Source: Lithobates sylvaticus (Eukaryota; Chordata; Amphibia; Anura; Ranidae). From it: a stretch of DNA of 64,000 nucleotides. Of this stretch, positions 54,522 to 64,000 are shown piece after piece. The notes beneath the pieces are model-generated. The model was not told the DNA's origin. It saw only the letters and a program-made list of their open reading frames with translations, and ran no database searches. A program made the position numbers and the translations under genes. Location: NCBI GenBank assembly GCA_028564925.1, contig CM053029.1, positions 428,178,046-428,242,045 on the forward strand, in the 5' to 3' direction. The stretch's first letter is position 1; each line of letters begins with the position of its first letter.

Positions 54522-55861
54522 TTAAAGAGGAACTGCAGTCTGCTCACATAATTTGTAATAAAAACATCGTTACCATTCTGAAGCTTCCCTCCAACCACTT
54601 TGCATATTTTATATATATACTGTGATCCTGTACTTGCCAAACATGCTTGCTGCAGAAATCTCCCTTAACTGAGTCTGGCTGCATCCATTTTTTTTTTTCT
54701 CAAACAAAAAAGTTTTTATTGAACATAGATACATTAACAAAGAAGCAGCTCCAGAGCACAAGTCATACTTAAGGTCTGTGTGGAGTCACACCCCTGTATA
54801 TGTCATGGTATCACATCAAGCAATCTCTCCCACATACAAATATCCCAGTGGTTACATGTTAGCTGTTACTCAGCTCTGCATAGACAGGTGGGTATTCGCC
54901 ACAGATCCCCAGATTTATTTATTTAACTTCCACTAGCTTTAAAGTAATCTATCATAGACCAGATCCACCGGGGCTAGGACAGGTACATTCAGCCACTGGG
55001 CCCAAAGTTTGTCATATTTAGATATATAAGTTTCTCCAGCCGGAATGTATCTCCCATTCGTGTGATTCATTCCTTCACAGTGGGCGGCTCTGTGGACATC
55101 CAGTGTCTCAGGATCGTCATACGAGCCTGGAAAAGTGCTCGTCCAATGGCCTGCTTGGGAATATCCTCCGTCTGGAGGCCATCTATTATCCCCAGCAGAC
55201 AGATTTTTGGTTCTAGGGGTATCTGGACCTGGAAAGCTTCACTAATAGTGTCAATGACCTTTTCCCAGTACAGGTGCAATTTTGGGCATCGCCATAGAAG
55301 GTGAATGAGGTCACCATGGTCTCTATAGCATCTAGTGCAAGTGGGGTCCGTGATTATCCCCACACGGGCCAATCTCCCTGGTGTGTAATGTACCCTTAGG
55401 AGTATATAGAGCTGTGACAGTCTTTATGCCACATTCAGAGAACACACAGAGACCGCTTGCAGTGCTTCCTCCCACTGCTCCTCTTTAAACGTCCCTACAT
55501 CTCTCTCCCACGAGACACCGCCTTCAAGGGGGGCGTCTGGCTGCATCCATTTTAACTGTGGGCAGCTGAAGCTGCTGCCTGTTCACTTCCTGGATTTACA
55601 CAGACGCACCTCCAGCTCTGCAGCTCTCATTGGCCCTCTTATGACTCACCACCCTCCCTTCCTGGCAAACTCTCACAAGAGTGAGAGAGAGAGCTGTGCA
55701 TGATGTCATAAGCCTAGGCTAATGACCAGACAAGAAACAGGAAGTGGGCTGTATAAGGTATTTACTGGCAGAAAAAAAAAATTACTATCCAAAATTAAAA
55801 CAACAAGGGCAGAAGATTTAATAGATGGAAAGATGAAAAAATTACTGTAGTTCCCTTTTAA
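54522..55861. mobile_element. TTAA-flanked MITE containing an L1 insertion
   Basis: TTAAAGAGGAACTGCAGT at the left and ACTGTAGTTCCCTTTTAA at the right are inverted ends that include TTAA. Without the nested LINE the element would be about 480 bases. It is non-coding. Confidence 0.85.
54692..55535 (-). mobile_element. 5'-truncated L1-type LINE with target-site duplication
   Basis: TCTGGCTGCATCCATTTT is repeated exactly at 54674-54691 and 55536-55553. The minus strand ends in a poly-A tail at the left boundary, after TTCAATAAAAACTTTTTTG. It encodes the end of ORF2: WEEALQAVSVCSLNVA, then DPTCTRCYRDHGDLIHLLWR (a CxxC...H...C zinc-binding C-terminal region) and CPKLHLYWEKVIDTISEAF. One stop lies between the first two stretches. 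The 5' six-sevenths is missing, as is typical of aborted reverse transcription. Confidence 0.92.
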
Positions 55862-55867
55862 GAATAG

Positions 55868-57758
55868 CCACCCCCCCCTTTTCAAGAGACCAAACTTAAT
55901 TGGACAATTAAATCAAAAGCTGTTTCATGGCCAGGTCTGGGCTACTCCATCATTATTTCTTCATCACTTGAGCAGGTACAAGGTCTGCAGTTGATTCTAA
56001 GTGTGGTATTTGCATTTGGAATCTATTGCTGTGAACCTACATCATGCGTTAAAAGGAGCTGTCCATACAAGTGAAACAGACCATTGAAAGGCTTCAAAAA
56101 TTAAACATATCCATCAGAAAGATAGCAGCAACATTAGGAGTGGCCAAATCAACAGTTTGGTACATTCTGAGGAAAGAAGAACGCACTGGTGAGCTCAGTA
56201 ACATAAAAAGACCTGGACGTCCAAGGAAGACAACAGTGGTGGACGATCGCAGAATCAACATCCAGACAAGTGAAGGACACTCTCCAGGAGGTGAGCGTAT
56301 CATTGTCAAAGTCTACAATCAAGAGAAGACTTCACAAAAGCAAATACAGAGGGTTCACCACAAAGTGCAAACCATTCATAGGCCTGAAGAATAGAAAAGC
56401 CAGATTAGACTTTTCCAAAAAACATCTAAAAAAAAAAGCCAGACCAGTTCTGGAAAAGCATTCTTTGGATGGATGAAACTAAGAATAATCTGTACCAGAA
56501 TGAAGGGAAGAAAAAAGAATGGAGAAGGCATGGAACAGCTCATAATCCAAAGCACACAACATCATCTGTAAAACATGGTGGAGACAGTGTGATGGCATGG
56601 GCATGCATTTATTTCAGTGGCACTGGGGCATTGGTGTTTATTGATGATGTGACAGAAGACAGAAGCAACCGGGTGAATTCTGCTGTGTTTAGAGATATAC
56701 TGTCAGCCCAGATTCAGCTAAATGCAGCAAAGTTGATTTGACGGCGCTTCAAAGTACAGATGGACAATGATCCAAAACACACTGCAAAAGCAACCCTGGA
56801 GCTTTTGAAGGAAAATAAGTGGAATATTCTACAACGGCTGAGTCAATCACCTGCTCTCAACCTAATTGAGCATGCTTTTCACTTGCGGAAGACAAAACTA
56901 AAGGCAGAAAGATCCACAAAGAACAACGGAAGGCAGCTGCAGTAAGAGCCTGGCAAAGCTTTAGAAAGGAGGAAACCAAGTCTTTGGTAAGGTCCATGGG
57001 TTCCAGACTTCAAGAGGAAGTAAACCCTAATGAGTTTACTTCCTCTTTTTTTCCCTGCAAAGGTAAAGCATAATGGACTACTATGCATTGCATAGTAGCC
57101 CATTATGGGTCACTTACCTGACACAGGAGCCAGCGATGTCACCGCTGTCCCCTTTTCCATTGAGCGTCCATCTTCCTTCCAGGTATCGCTGCTCTGGCGC
57201 TGTGAGTGGCTGAAGCAGCGATGACGTCACTCCGGCGCATGTGCACGGGAGCCGTAAGTGATGTCATGTTTGCCTTCACTTGCGCCCAGTGCGCCTGCGC
57301 CGTTGTCTACGGCGCGCATGCGCTGTAGACAGCAGTGCCCTCTTTTTGTAAAATATCTCCTTAACCGTGCAGGTTAAGGAGATATTTCTTGGACCTACAG
57401 GTAAGCCTTAATAGGCTTACCTGTAGGTCAAAGTGGTCTGTAAGGGTTTACAACCACTTTCAGGTAGACATTGGCAGTCAATGATTCTTAACAAAATATT
57501 AAAAATAAACATTTTATGTATGATTATAGTCATTTGTCCAATTACATTTGAGCCCCTGAAAATGAGGGGACTGTGTATAAAAAATGGTTGCAGTTCCTAA
57601 AATTTTAACTTGATATGTATGTTTAACCCCTTGTATTAAAGCTGAAAGTCTGCACTTAAAATTCATTAGGATTGTTTTATTTGAATTTTATTCTGGTGAC
57701 ATACAGAGCCAAAAGTATGACAATTATGCCTGTGTCCAAATATATATGGACCTAACTG
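55868..57758 (+). pseudogene. Tc1-type transposon with nearly full transposase
   Basis: The plus strand encodes the DNA-binding region (MKQTIERLQKLNISIRKIAA, TLGVAKSTVWYILRKEERTG, GRPRKTT, from 56071). The catalytic region follows: WMDETKNNLYQNEGKK with the first D, CIYFSGTGALVFIDDV, VQMDNDPKHTAKATLELLKE with the second D, and LNLIEHAFHL with the final E. The usual SPDLNPIE box reads SPALNLIE. Frame changes near 56270-56470 and a stop near 56740 (TGA where glycine is usual) separate the pieces. The right terminus GTCCATATATATTTGGAC-type ends at 57758 next to TA. The left terminus is not visible. A MITE at 57013-57458 interrupts the C-terminus. Confidence 0.88.
57013..57458. mobile_element. 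TTAA-type MITE nested in Tc1
   Basis: AGAGGAAGTAAACCC opens and GGGTTTACAACCACT closes the element. TTCA is duplicated at 57009-57012 and 57459-57462, a variant of the TTAA target, and removing it restores the Tc1 sequence. The interior has two strong hairpins (AAATATCTCCTTAACC against its inverse, and ACCTACAGGTAAGCC against its inverse) and a GC-rich core (57170-57330). Confidence 0.85.
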
Positions 57759-57939
57759 TATCTCCTGATATATACAGAGCCAGGGGACAGGCTGCACATG
57801 CTCAATTTGTGCATGTGATCAGCACAGGGCCCTGCATTCTCATAGGACAATCAGGCCTAAACTGGGACAAAAATAGGCTCAGGCATTTTAGACAGAGCAG
57901 CCCTTTTTTTTTTACAAATAATGACAACTACTGGTATAG

Positions 57940-58240
57940 TGACAGTGTATATTGTTAGCACTGATCACTGTATTGTCACTGGTCCCCAAAAGTGTAATTT
58001 AGTGTCAGAATGTCTGCCACAATATTGCAGTCCCGCTATAAGTGGCTGATCACCGCCATTACTAGTGAATAAATATATCCTATAGTTTGTGGATGCTATC
58101 ATTTTTGCGCAAATCAATTGATATACACTTTATGGGAATTTTTTTACCAAAAATATGTAGCAAAATACAGCGCAGTGCCATATAGCAAAAAATGGCCTGG
58201 TCATGAAGGGGGGTAAATCTTCCAGAGGTCAAGTGGTTAA
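57940..58240. repeat. TTAA-type interspersed repeat, copy B
   Basis: Shares TTTACCAAAAATATGTAGCA and CCTGGTCATGAAGGGGGG-type words with 4640-5190 and ends GAGGTCAAGTGGTTAA. The left end is indistinct. Confidence 0.65.
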
Positions 58241-58599
58241 AATGTTTTATTTAAAAAATGTTTTAACACTGTACCTTTTTTTTAACTTTTTTTTTCAGCT
58301 TTATTGCTGTTACAAGGTATGAACAACATTCCTTGTAATAGCAATGGCAGTGATAGGTCCTTTTTTATGGAGAGATTGGGGTCTGTTAGACCCCCAATCT
58401 CTCCTCTGGCCTTCAATGCAGCCGATCAGACACATCGGTTTGACTGGTGGCTTTTCTGGCCAGGAACAGCTGGTGGTTAAATGCAGGACACCTTGTTGGC
58501 TCCAAGAACTGTCTATTGCCCTGTACACACGGTCGGATATTCCGATGGAAAAAGTCAGATCGGATTATGTTGTCGGAAAATGCGGAATTTCCGGCGGAA
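58240..58599. repeat. Duplicated block of 360 bp, copy 1
   Basis: Matches 59019-59378 with apparently one substitution (CCTTGTAAT against CCTTATAAT). It contains a perfect hairpin, GAGAGATTGGGG against CCCCAATCTCTC (58367-58406), and the left end of a CATACACACGG-type MITE, where similarity stops. The MITE remnant continues to about 58750. Confidence 0.92.
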
Positions 58600-59018
58600 A
58601 TAAAATTTTTCCGTCCAATGCTTTTCCGATCAGAGAATTCCAACGCCAAAAATGCCACTATGCTAAAAATTTGGAAAAAGCTATTGGCTATCCCATGTAG
58701 TCCTGTCGTTGTTTTATACGGATGATCGGATTTTCTATAATTTTTGTGTGTGCGCAAAATTCAATTTTGATAATGTCACTTTATGGGCAAACTTTTTTTA
58801 CTGAACAAAAACAGAGGGTAAAGTGAGCAAAACTGATGCACTTTGCCTTCTGTTATCCTCTGTTGAGTATCACTCACATTGTAAGAGAGAGAGAAAAAGA
58901 GAGACACATGACCAAAGCCTATCACAGCAAAAATGGCAAATGGTCATCAATCTGTAGGGGGTAAACTCTTCCAGAGGTCAAGTGGTCCCCTTCAAAATGT
59001 TTCTCTGCCCCCTGGCCA
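58600..59018. repeat. Divergent spacer between 360-bp copies
   Basis: It contains eroded MITE sequence, then CTTCTGTTATCCTCTGTTGA with ATCACTCACATTGTAAGAG, which also occurs at 59748-59790, and a TTAA-type end near 58960-58985. Confidence 0.6.
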
Positions 59019-59378
59019 AAATGTTTTATTTAAAAAATGTTTTAACACTGTACCTTTTTTTTAACTTTTTTTTTCAGCTTTATTGCTGTTACAAGGTATG
59101 AACAACATTCCTTATAATAGCAATGGCAGTGATAGGTCCTTTTTTATGGAGAGATTGGGGTCTGTTAGACCCCCAATCTCTCCTCTGGCCTTCAATGCAG
59201 CCGATCAGACACATCGGTTTGACTGGTGGCTTTTCTGGCCAGGAACAGCTGGTGGTTAAATGCAGGACACCTTGTTGGCTCCAAGAACTGTCTATTGCCC
59301 TGTACACACGGTCGGATATTCCGATGGAAAAAGTCAGATCGGATTATGTTGTCGGAAAATGCGGAATTTCCGGCGGAA
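59019..59378. repeat. Duplicated block of 360 bp, copy 2
   Basis: Counterpart of 58240-58599 at an offset of 779 bases. Here the MITE that begins inside it is complete. Confidence 0.92.
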
Positions 59379-59661
59379 AAATTTTGAGAGCAGGATCTAA
59401 AATTTTCCGACAACAAAATCCAATCAGACCTTTTCCGATCATGTGTAGAGAATTCCAACGCACAAAATGCCACGCATGCTCAGAATAAATTTGGAGACGA
59501 AAGCTATTGGCTACTGGCCTCTATGTAGTCCTGTCGTATGTTTTATACGTCACCTCGTTCCGAATGATCGGATTTTCTGACAACTTTGTCCGACCGTGTG
59601 TGTGCAACACAAATTCGGACAAAATGTTGTGGTCGGAATGTCCGACCGTGTGTACAGGGCA
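59296..59661. mobile_element. Harbinger-like MITE, CATACACACGG family, complete
   Basis: TGCCCTGTACACACGGTCGG opens and CCGACCGTGTGTACAGGGCA closes a 366-bp element, with perfect 20-base inverted ends. Flanking triplets are TAT and TAA, near the TWA expected. The interior has AAGCTATTGGCTACTGGCCT as in 15009-15409. Confidence 0.85.
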
Positions 59662-59664
59662 TAA

Positions 59665-59789
59665 CTCTTACAATGTAGGTGATACTGAACAGAGGATAAC
59701 AGAGGGTAAAGTGAAGGCAATGTCTGATCACTGATGCCTTCACTTTGCCTTCTGTTATCCTCTGTTGAGTATCACTCACATTGTAAGAG
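59665..59789. repeat. Foldback hairpin with about 55-bp arms
   Basis: CTCTTACAATGTAGGTGATA, CAGAGGATAACAGAGGGTAA and AGTGAAGGCA pair with the inverse on the right (TGCCTTCACTTTGCC, TGTTATCCTCTG, ATTGTAAGAG) around a short loop. Confidence 0.85.
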
Positions 59790-59914
59790 AGAGAGAAAAA
59801 GAGAGACACAGTGACCAAAGCCTCCTCTCATCACAGCTATCTCTGCAAAATGTGACAAATGTGTGGTGAACTGGCAAAGCAGCGCTCACTTTATCTGTAG
59901 TCCATGGTGTCTGT

Positions 59915-60150
59915 GCCTGCAGTGACACTTGTCCCAACATGTGGCAAAGAGGTCTCCTCTCCAGCCCCTCCCCTTCACAGTCAGCTGACCTCTAGTCTCT
60001 GCCCCCCCGGCCCCAATGGCCGTGCAGTGAATTAAATAGTCAAACACCAGTGACACTCGTCCCAACATGTGGTGAAGAGGTCTCCTCTCCAACTCCTCCC
60101 TTTTACAGTCAGCTGAACTCTAGTCTCTGATGGCCATGCAGTGAATTGAA
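59915..60150. repeat. Imperfect tandem duplication, about 130-bp unit
   Basis: GTCCCAACATGTGGYGAAGAGG-like words, CAGTCAGCTGA and CTCTAGTCTCTG occur twice, with substitutions and a short C-rich insertion in the first unit. Confidence 0.8.
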
Positions 60151-60382
60151 TGGGTGACCGCAGAGAGGCCAGGTAAGCGGTGCGGGTTCAAAGAGCAGCC
60201 CGGCAGCCTTGGACATGTGGCCTGATGGCCCCGGACCACCGGGCAGTTGCCTGGTGTTTCCGATGGCCAGTCGGGTCTTGAGGACCATTGTGGGAGAATG
60301 AAAACCCCTCCTACAAGCTTTAACCAAACACACATAGGAGTCACAAGACAAATTTATAATTACTATAAGGTCCTGGGTTTAG

Positions 60383-60665
60383 TAATACTTTAAGCCAGCC
60401 ATAGATGGAGCAATTTCCTCACCTGCAATCAGGGGGTGCAGGAAAGAAAATGGCTTGATTCCCCCATCAGTAATCACTGTGTTCCCTCCCACAGAGGGGG
60501 GGGGGGTATTGGTGGAAGAAGCCGTCGCTGCCAGGAGAACACAGTCTGCTAGTGGCTATAACAGCTGCTAACAATAATCATATGTAAAATCCAACAGGCT
60601 GGTTGTACCAAGTTGATCGATCAATCAACTTGGGAACATTGTGCCTGCCCATACATGGTTCGCAT
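60383..60665. repeat. Possible Harbinger-like repeat
   Basis: AGCCAGCCATAGATGG on the left and CCCATACATGGTTCG on the right recall MITE ends, and TTGATCGATCAATCAA is palindromic. Ends are not exact. A G-run lies at 60497-60508. Confidence 0.35.
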
Positions 60666-60707
60666 TCCGGCCAGTCCCTGCTGAACCAAAATTTGAACCG
60701 TCTATCT

Positions 60708-61440
60708 TTAAAGAAGAACTTTACCCCCCCTCCCCCCTGCTTTTTCCTCCACCCATTCCCTCTTACCTGTAATGCTGGGCTCTTATCAGAACGCGTACTC
60801 ACTTTGCCCAATGGATCCAGTTTTGTCCTGCAGTGATCCTCTGCTCAGGTGTCATAGCCTGTGTCCTGTGCTGCCATCTTGGTGCACTCAGTCACTTGGC
60901 AGCCTTATCCAGGCCTTATGCCAGCAAATTTGTTGTATGCTTGAAGATGAACTTGAAGCACATGAAATTGTCTAATCTGATTTCACTGTACATTGCGAGC
61001 TTCTTGAATTGTGTATTGGAAGATGAAGTAAGTCGGGGAAAGTCCACCTCATGTCCTGGCTGAAGGATGTGCAGCGTTATTTAGCACTTATCTCCCCAGC
61101 CTGACTGTCCTTGGCCAACTTCTTTTGCTTGTTGAATTTCCATGGAGGCTCAGCATCACATGTGGGCATTGCCTGGGGAGTTTTGCATGCGGTAGCAGTC
61201 TGCTTAGGCACATCCACACCTCCAGACTTACATCCATCCATCAAGGCATTTTGATATTCGCATGGCTCCTCCAAAGAGCCAACCCCCTGCTTGCATTAGG
61301 GCTGAGGGCTCTTGAGTACTGAGGCAGGACACAGTGTACAGCCCCTCCCACCAGCCATGATCTGCCTACATTGCACAAATAAGCACAGAGGCATAGTAAT
61401 TACAATGGGTTAAAAAAATTTAATTAAAACTGAAAGGATT
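60708..61440. other. TTAA-type left end, then no gene recognised
   Basis: TTAAAGAAGAACTTTACCCC starts at 60708 like the element at 54522, but no right end is found. Frames between 60770 and 61330 have no family features. Confidence 0.4.
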
Positions 61441-61443
61441 TAT

Positions 61444-61930
61444 TTAACTACTTCAATACCAGGCACTTATGCACCTTCCTGCCCAGACCAATTTTCACCT
61501 TTCAGTGCTTTCACACTTTGAAAATCAATTACTCAGTCATGCTACACTGTATCCAAACACATTTTTAATATTTTCTTCTCACAAATAGAGCTTTCTTTGG
61601 GTGGTATTTAATCACTGCTGGGATTTTTATTTTTTGTGATATAAGCGAAAAAAGAACAAACATTTTGAAAAAAAAAACAACACCTTTTTAGTTTCTATTG
61701 TAAAATTTTGCAAATAAGTAATTTTTCTTCATAAATTTGGGCCAACATTTATATTGCTACATATCTTTGGTAAAAAATAACCCAAGTTAGTGGATATTAT
61801 TTAGTCTTTGTGAAAGTTATAGAGTCCACAAACTATGGTGCCAATCACTGAAAATGTATCATATCTGATCACACCTGATGTACTGACGACCTATTTGATT
61901 TCTTGAGACCCTAACTAGCCAGGAAAGTAC
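61444..61930. repeat. TTAA-type interspersed repeat, copy C
   Basis: It starts TTAACTACTTCAATACCAGG. AATAGAGCTTTCTTTGGGTG and GGTATTTAATCACTGCTGGG are the reverse complement of words in 4640-5190. It ends near the LINE fragment. Confidence 0.65.
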
Positions 61931-61959
61931 AAATGACCCCTTTTTCGAGGGGAGGGGGG

Positions 61960-62436
61960 GACCCTTCCTCCAGTCCCTCCATCGGTTTCCCCATAATTAT
62001 CCCGGATTTTCTGATCACTAGGTACTTATTTTGTCAGCCTTGCATACTCCTCGGAATAGAAAAATTGAGCCAATAATACCACTTTTTGAGGAACTGCTCT
62101 CTGAGTCCCCTGTCAGTTGCCACAAGGTCCTCCATTCTATGTATCTCAGCTGTCTTCTTTAACCATACCACCACTCCCGGAGGCTCCGTCCGCTTCCAAA
62201 ACAGGGGGATGCAACTTTTTGCTGCCGTGACCAGTGAGGGTAGGATAGATTTCCTGTATGCTTTGCTTGGTATGTCATGGTGATGTATTAGAAAGAATTT
62301 GAGAGTCTTGGGCAGTCTCCGCTCTGTGAAATTCTGTATGATGCGGTGGACCTATGTCCAATAGGGGGTCAGGAGCCTGCAAGACCAGAAGACGTGAAGA
62401 AGAGTGCTCACGAGTGTTCACATCCTCTCCACATCC
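61960..62436 (-). mobile_element. L1-type LINE ORF2 C-terminal fragment
   Basis: The minus strand reads HVFWSCRLLTPYW, then IIQNFTERRLPKTLKFFLIH, then AKSCIPLFWKRTEPPGVVVW and LKKTAEIHRMEDLVA. The first matches the position of LLWRCPKLHLYW in the LINE at 54692-55535, and the last two are the usual end of L1-type ORF2. It is a different subfamily and 5'-truncated. It abuts the piggyBac-like sequence directly, and no target duplication was seen. Confidence 0.75.
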
Positions 62437-63001
62437 CAAAACCAATTTAAATTCATCCAGTGTGAGACGTCGCCACTGTAACATGTGGGCGTAGGATGAA
62501 TTGGGGTTGGCAGCAACAAATTGTTCTGCATACAGATTGGTTTGGTCTACCATATTCTGCAGCAAATCTTGTGGGGAAAAATAAATAAAAAGAATCCAAT
62601 TGGGAAAAATTTGTGGTGTTGGGCTGCACACCTGGCTGTGCGGTGAAAGGGGGGACTATAGCGGATCCTGAGTTGGCAGGCAACCATAAGGGGTTTGCCA
62701 GGGCATCGGGAAGGTAGGACTGGGCCTGGATTCTTCGTGTTGGGTGTGTACTTCCAGTACCGGTACTAGGCTCCTCTTCCTGGGGTCTGGCGCTGCTGGT
62801 GGTAGGCAGGTCTTCAGATCTTGGTCCTGATCACCTTATTCTTTTAGGAGGGATGGTTTCCTCCTCTGATTCCACTCCACTACCCTCTACTGGCTCGTAT
62901 TCCAAACCAGAATCGGATGATGGGAGCTCGCCGTTGCTCTCATCCTCCAACATGGTAAGAATGGCATATGCCTCCTCAGGTGTGTAAACCCTTTGAGACA
63001 T
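62437..63001 (-). pseudogene. piggyBac-like transposase, N-terminal part
   Basis: From an ATG at 63001 the minus strand reads MSQRVYTPEEAYAILTMLED, an acidic stretch with DSGLEYEPVEG, and PPKRIR, then a TGA near codon 57. Reading resumes with ANPLWLPANSGSAIVPPFTA, TTNFSQLDSFYLFF, then after a frame change LLQNMVDQTNLYAEQF and MLQWRRLTLDEFKLVLG. This is the start of a DDE_Tnp_1_7 (piggyBac) transposase: acidic N-terminus, then the dimerisation region. The catalytic domain is lost where the LINE fragment begins. It is a plausible relic of the enzyme class that uses TTAA sites. Confidence 0.8.
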
Positions 63002-63004
63002 GGT

Positions 63005-63430
63005 GGTACTTTTTGGTGGGCCTGTGTGGTGGTACTGATTGCAGTACTAATGGTGGGCCTGTGTGGTGGTACTGATTGCAGTACTGACGGTGGGCCTGTG
63101 TGATGGTACTGACTGCAGTACTGATGGCAGGGCCTGTGTGACGGTACTTTATGGCGGGACTGTGTGGTGGTAGTGATGGTGGTTACGATGCCGGTACTGA
63201 TGGAGGTACCGATGGCGGTACTGATGGTGGGCCTGTTTGACAGATGGGCTGTGACAGATCCAGATGGTACTGATGGCGTTACCAATGATGGTACTGGAGG
63301 TGGTACTGGTGGTGGCCTGTGTGACAGATGGGCTGTGTGACAAATGGGCTGTTAAAGATCCAGATGGGCTGTGACAGATCCAGATGGGCTGTTACAGATC
63401 CAGATAGGCTGTGTGACAGGTTCTCTTTAT
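63005..63430. repeat. Degenerate minisatellite (GGTACTGATGGYG)n and AGATCCAGATGGGCTGT units
   Basis: Units of GTGGTACTGATTGCAGTACT and GGTACTGATGGCGG type run directly upstream of the piggyBac-like start, followed by four AGATCCAGATGGGCTGT units (63335-63410). Confidence 0.85.
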
Positions 63431-63489
63431 GGAGCGGGGGTGGGTGTTGTGCACAGTAGTGTTTAAGATGCAGACAGTAAAGTTGTAAC

Positions 63490-63550
63490 TCACAGATCTC
63501 TCCTTCTCTCTCCTCACACGATCGGTGTGTGATGAGAGAGAAGGAGACAT
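63490..63550. repeat. Perfect hairpin
   Basis: CTCCTTCTCTCTCCTCACAC pairs with GTGTGATGAGAGAGAAGGAG around CGATCG. Downstream GTGATTGGACAYAGCCGATC-like sequence with ACGTGGTAAACAGCCAA occurs twice (63588, 63761). Confidence 0.8.
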
Positions 63551-64000
63551 CACTGGAAACCGCCGTTGTGTTTATACTTATGACCGGCTGTGATTGGACA
63601 TAGCCGATCACGTGGTAAACAGCCAATTTCATTGGCTGTTTACCCTGAGCGGGGATGAGCTTTGTCCGAGGGACATGCACCATCTCCGATCACTGCAATG
63701 CGCCCCTCCGGGGGCGCGCATCAGGCGCTCATCCTCTTGTGTTGACAAACGTGACCGGCAGTGATTGGACACAGCCGATCACGTGGTAAACAGCCAAGAA
63801 TTATATAGGAAGTATATATCCCTGTGCCAACCAAATGAATAAAAATTTGCCAGGTACTGCTGTGAGCGCTGAAGGAAATGTCAGAACCCAGATATATAGA
63901 TAAAATAAAAAAAATTGTGATGCGCTTTACAATTAATAATAAAGTGCAAAAGTGCTCTGTGGAGAAACCACTTAACCACACTGACAAGAGACAACGGAAA
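63551..64000. other. Direct repeat, then retroelement-like tail sequence
   Basis: Two copies of ATCACGTGGTAAACAGCCAA lie about 170 bases apart. The last 150 bases (AAAGTGCAAAAGTGCTCTG, AAACCACTTAACCAC) resemble the AT-rich part of the element at 8111-8850. No gene. Confidence 0.4.

Overview
The window reads as non-coding DNA from a large, transposon-rich vertebrate genome, most likely a frog of the true-frog (ranid) type. The reasons are the mixture of hAT, Tc1, Harbinger-like, TTAA-flanked and hammerhead-type repeats, the many microsatellites, and the absence of any recognisable host exon or cellular RNA gene. The species call is inference. There is one assembly gap (33438-33887).

Layout. 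0-7 kb: a Ty1/copia fossil with one LTR, foldback DNA, a TTAA-type repeat and a probable retroelement terminal repeat. 7-12 kb: a Harbinger-like MITE; a hAT transposon with a readable transposase (minus strand, 9116-10640), interrupted by a hammerhead-type retroelement and followed by a degenerate tandem array; and a hairpin-rich MITE with a TTA duplication. 13-18 kb: two Tc1 copies, one a foldback derivative hit by a MITE. 18-27 kb: small hAT MITEs, an L1-type LINE, a solo LTR, a complete 1.8-kb hAT element with an 8-bp target duplication, and microsatellites. 27-30.3 kb: a Gypsy-type LTR fossil without a recognised reverse transcriptase. 31-36 kb: a hAT element next to a foldback element, the gap, and nested TTAA elements. 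37.5-45.5 kb: an old duplication of about 1.85 kb flanking a dispersed 0.67-kb repeat, plus hammerhead-bearing elements. 45.7-49 kb: a Tc1 half, two more hammerhead-type elements, a TTAA MITE and a hAT end. 50-52.5 kb: a virtually identical 1.21-kb tandem duplication containing a 24-bp minisatellite. 52.9-64 kb: a foldback element carrying the best hammerhead motif, an L1 insertion inside a TTAA MITE, a Tc1 transposase with a nested MITE, a duplicated 0.36-kb block, a second L1 tail and the N-terminus of a piggyBac-like transposase.

How the parts relate. The transposase remnants (hAT, Tc1, piggyBac-like) sit among much larger numbers of short elements with matching target-duplication lengths (8 bp, TA, TTAA), as expected for non-autonomous passengers. 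Several nestings can be ordered because empty sites or target duplications are visible. The most interesting signal is a recurrent motif resembling the hammerhead ribozyme core (CTGATGA, stem, GAAAC). It occurs at about seven places on both strands, and in five of them an AATAAA-type signal follows downstream. This suggests a self-cleaving-RNA retroelement family of the kind known from Penelope-like elements.
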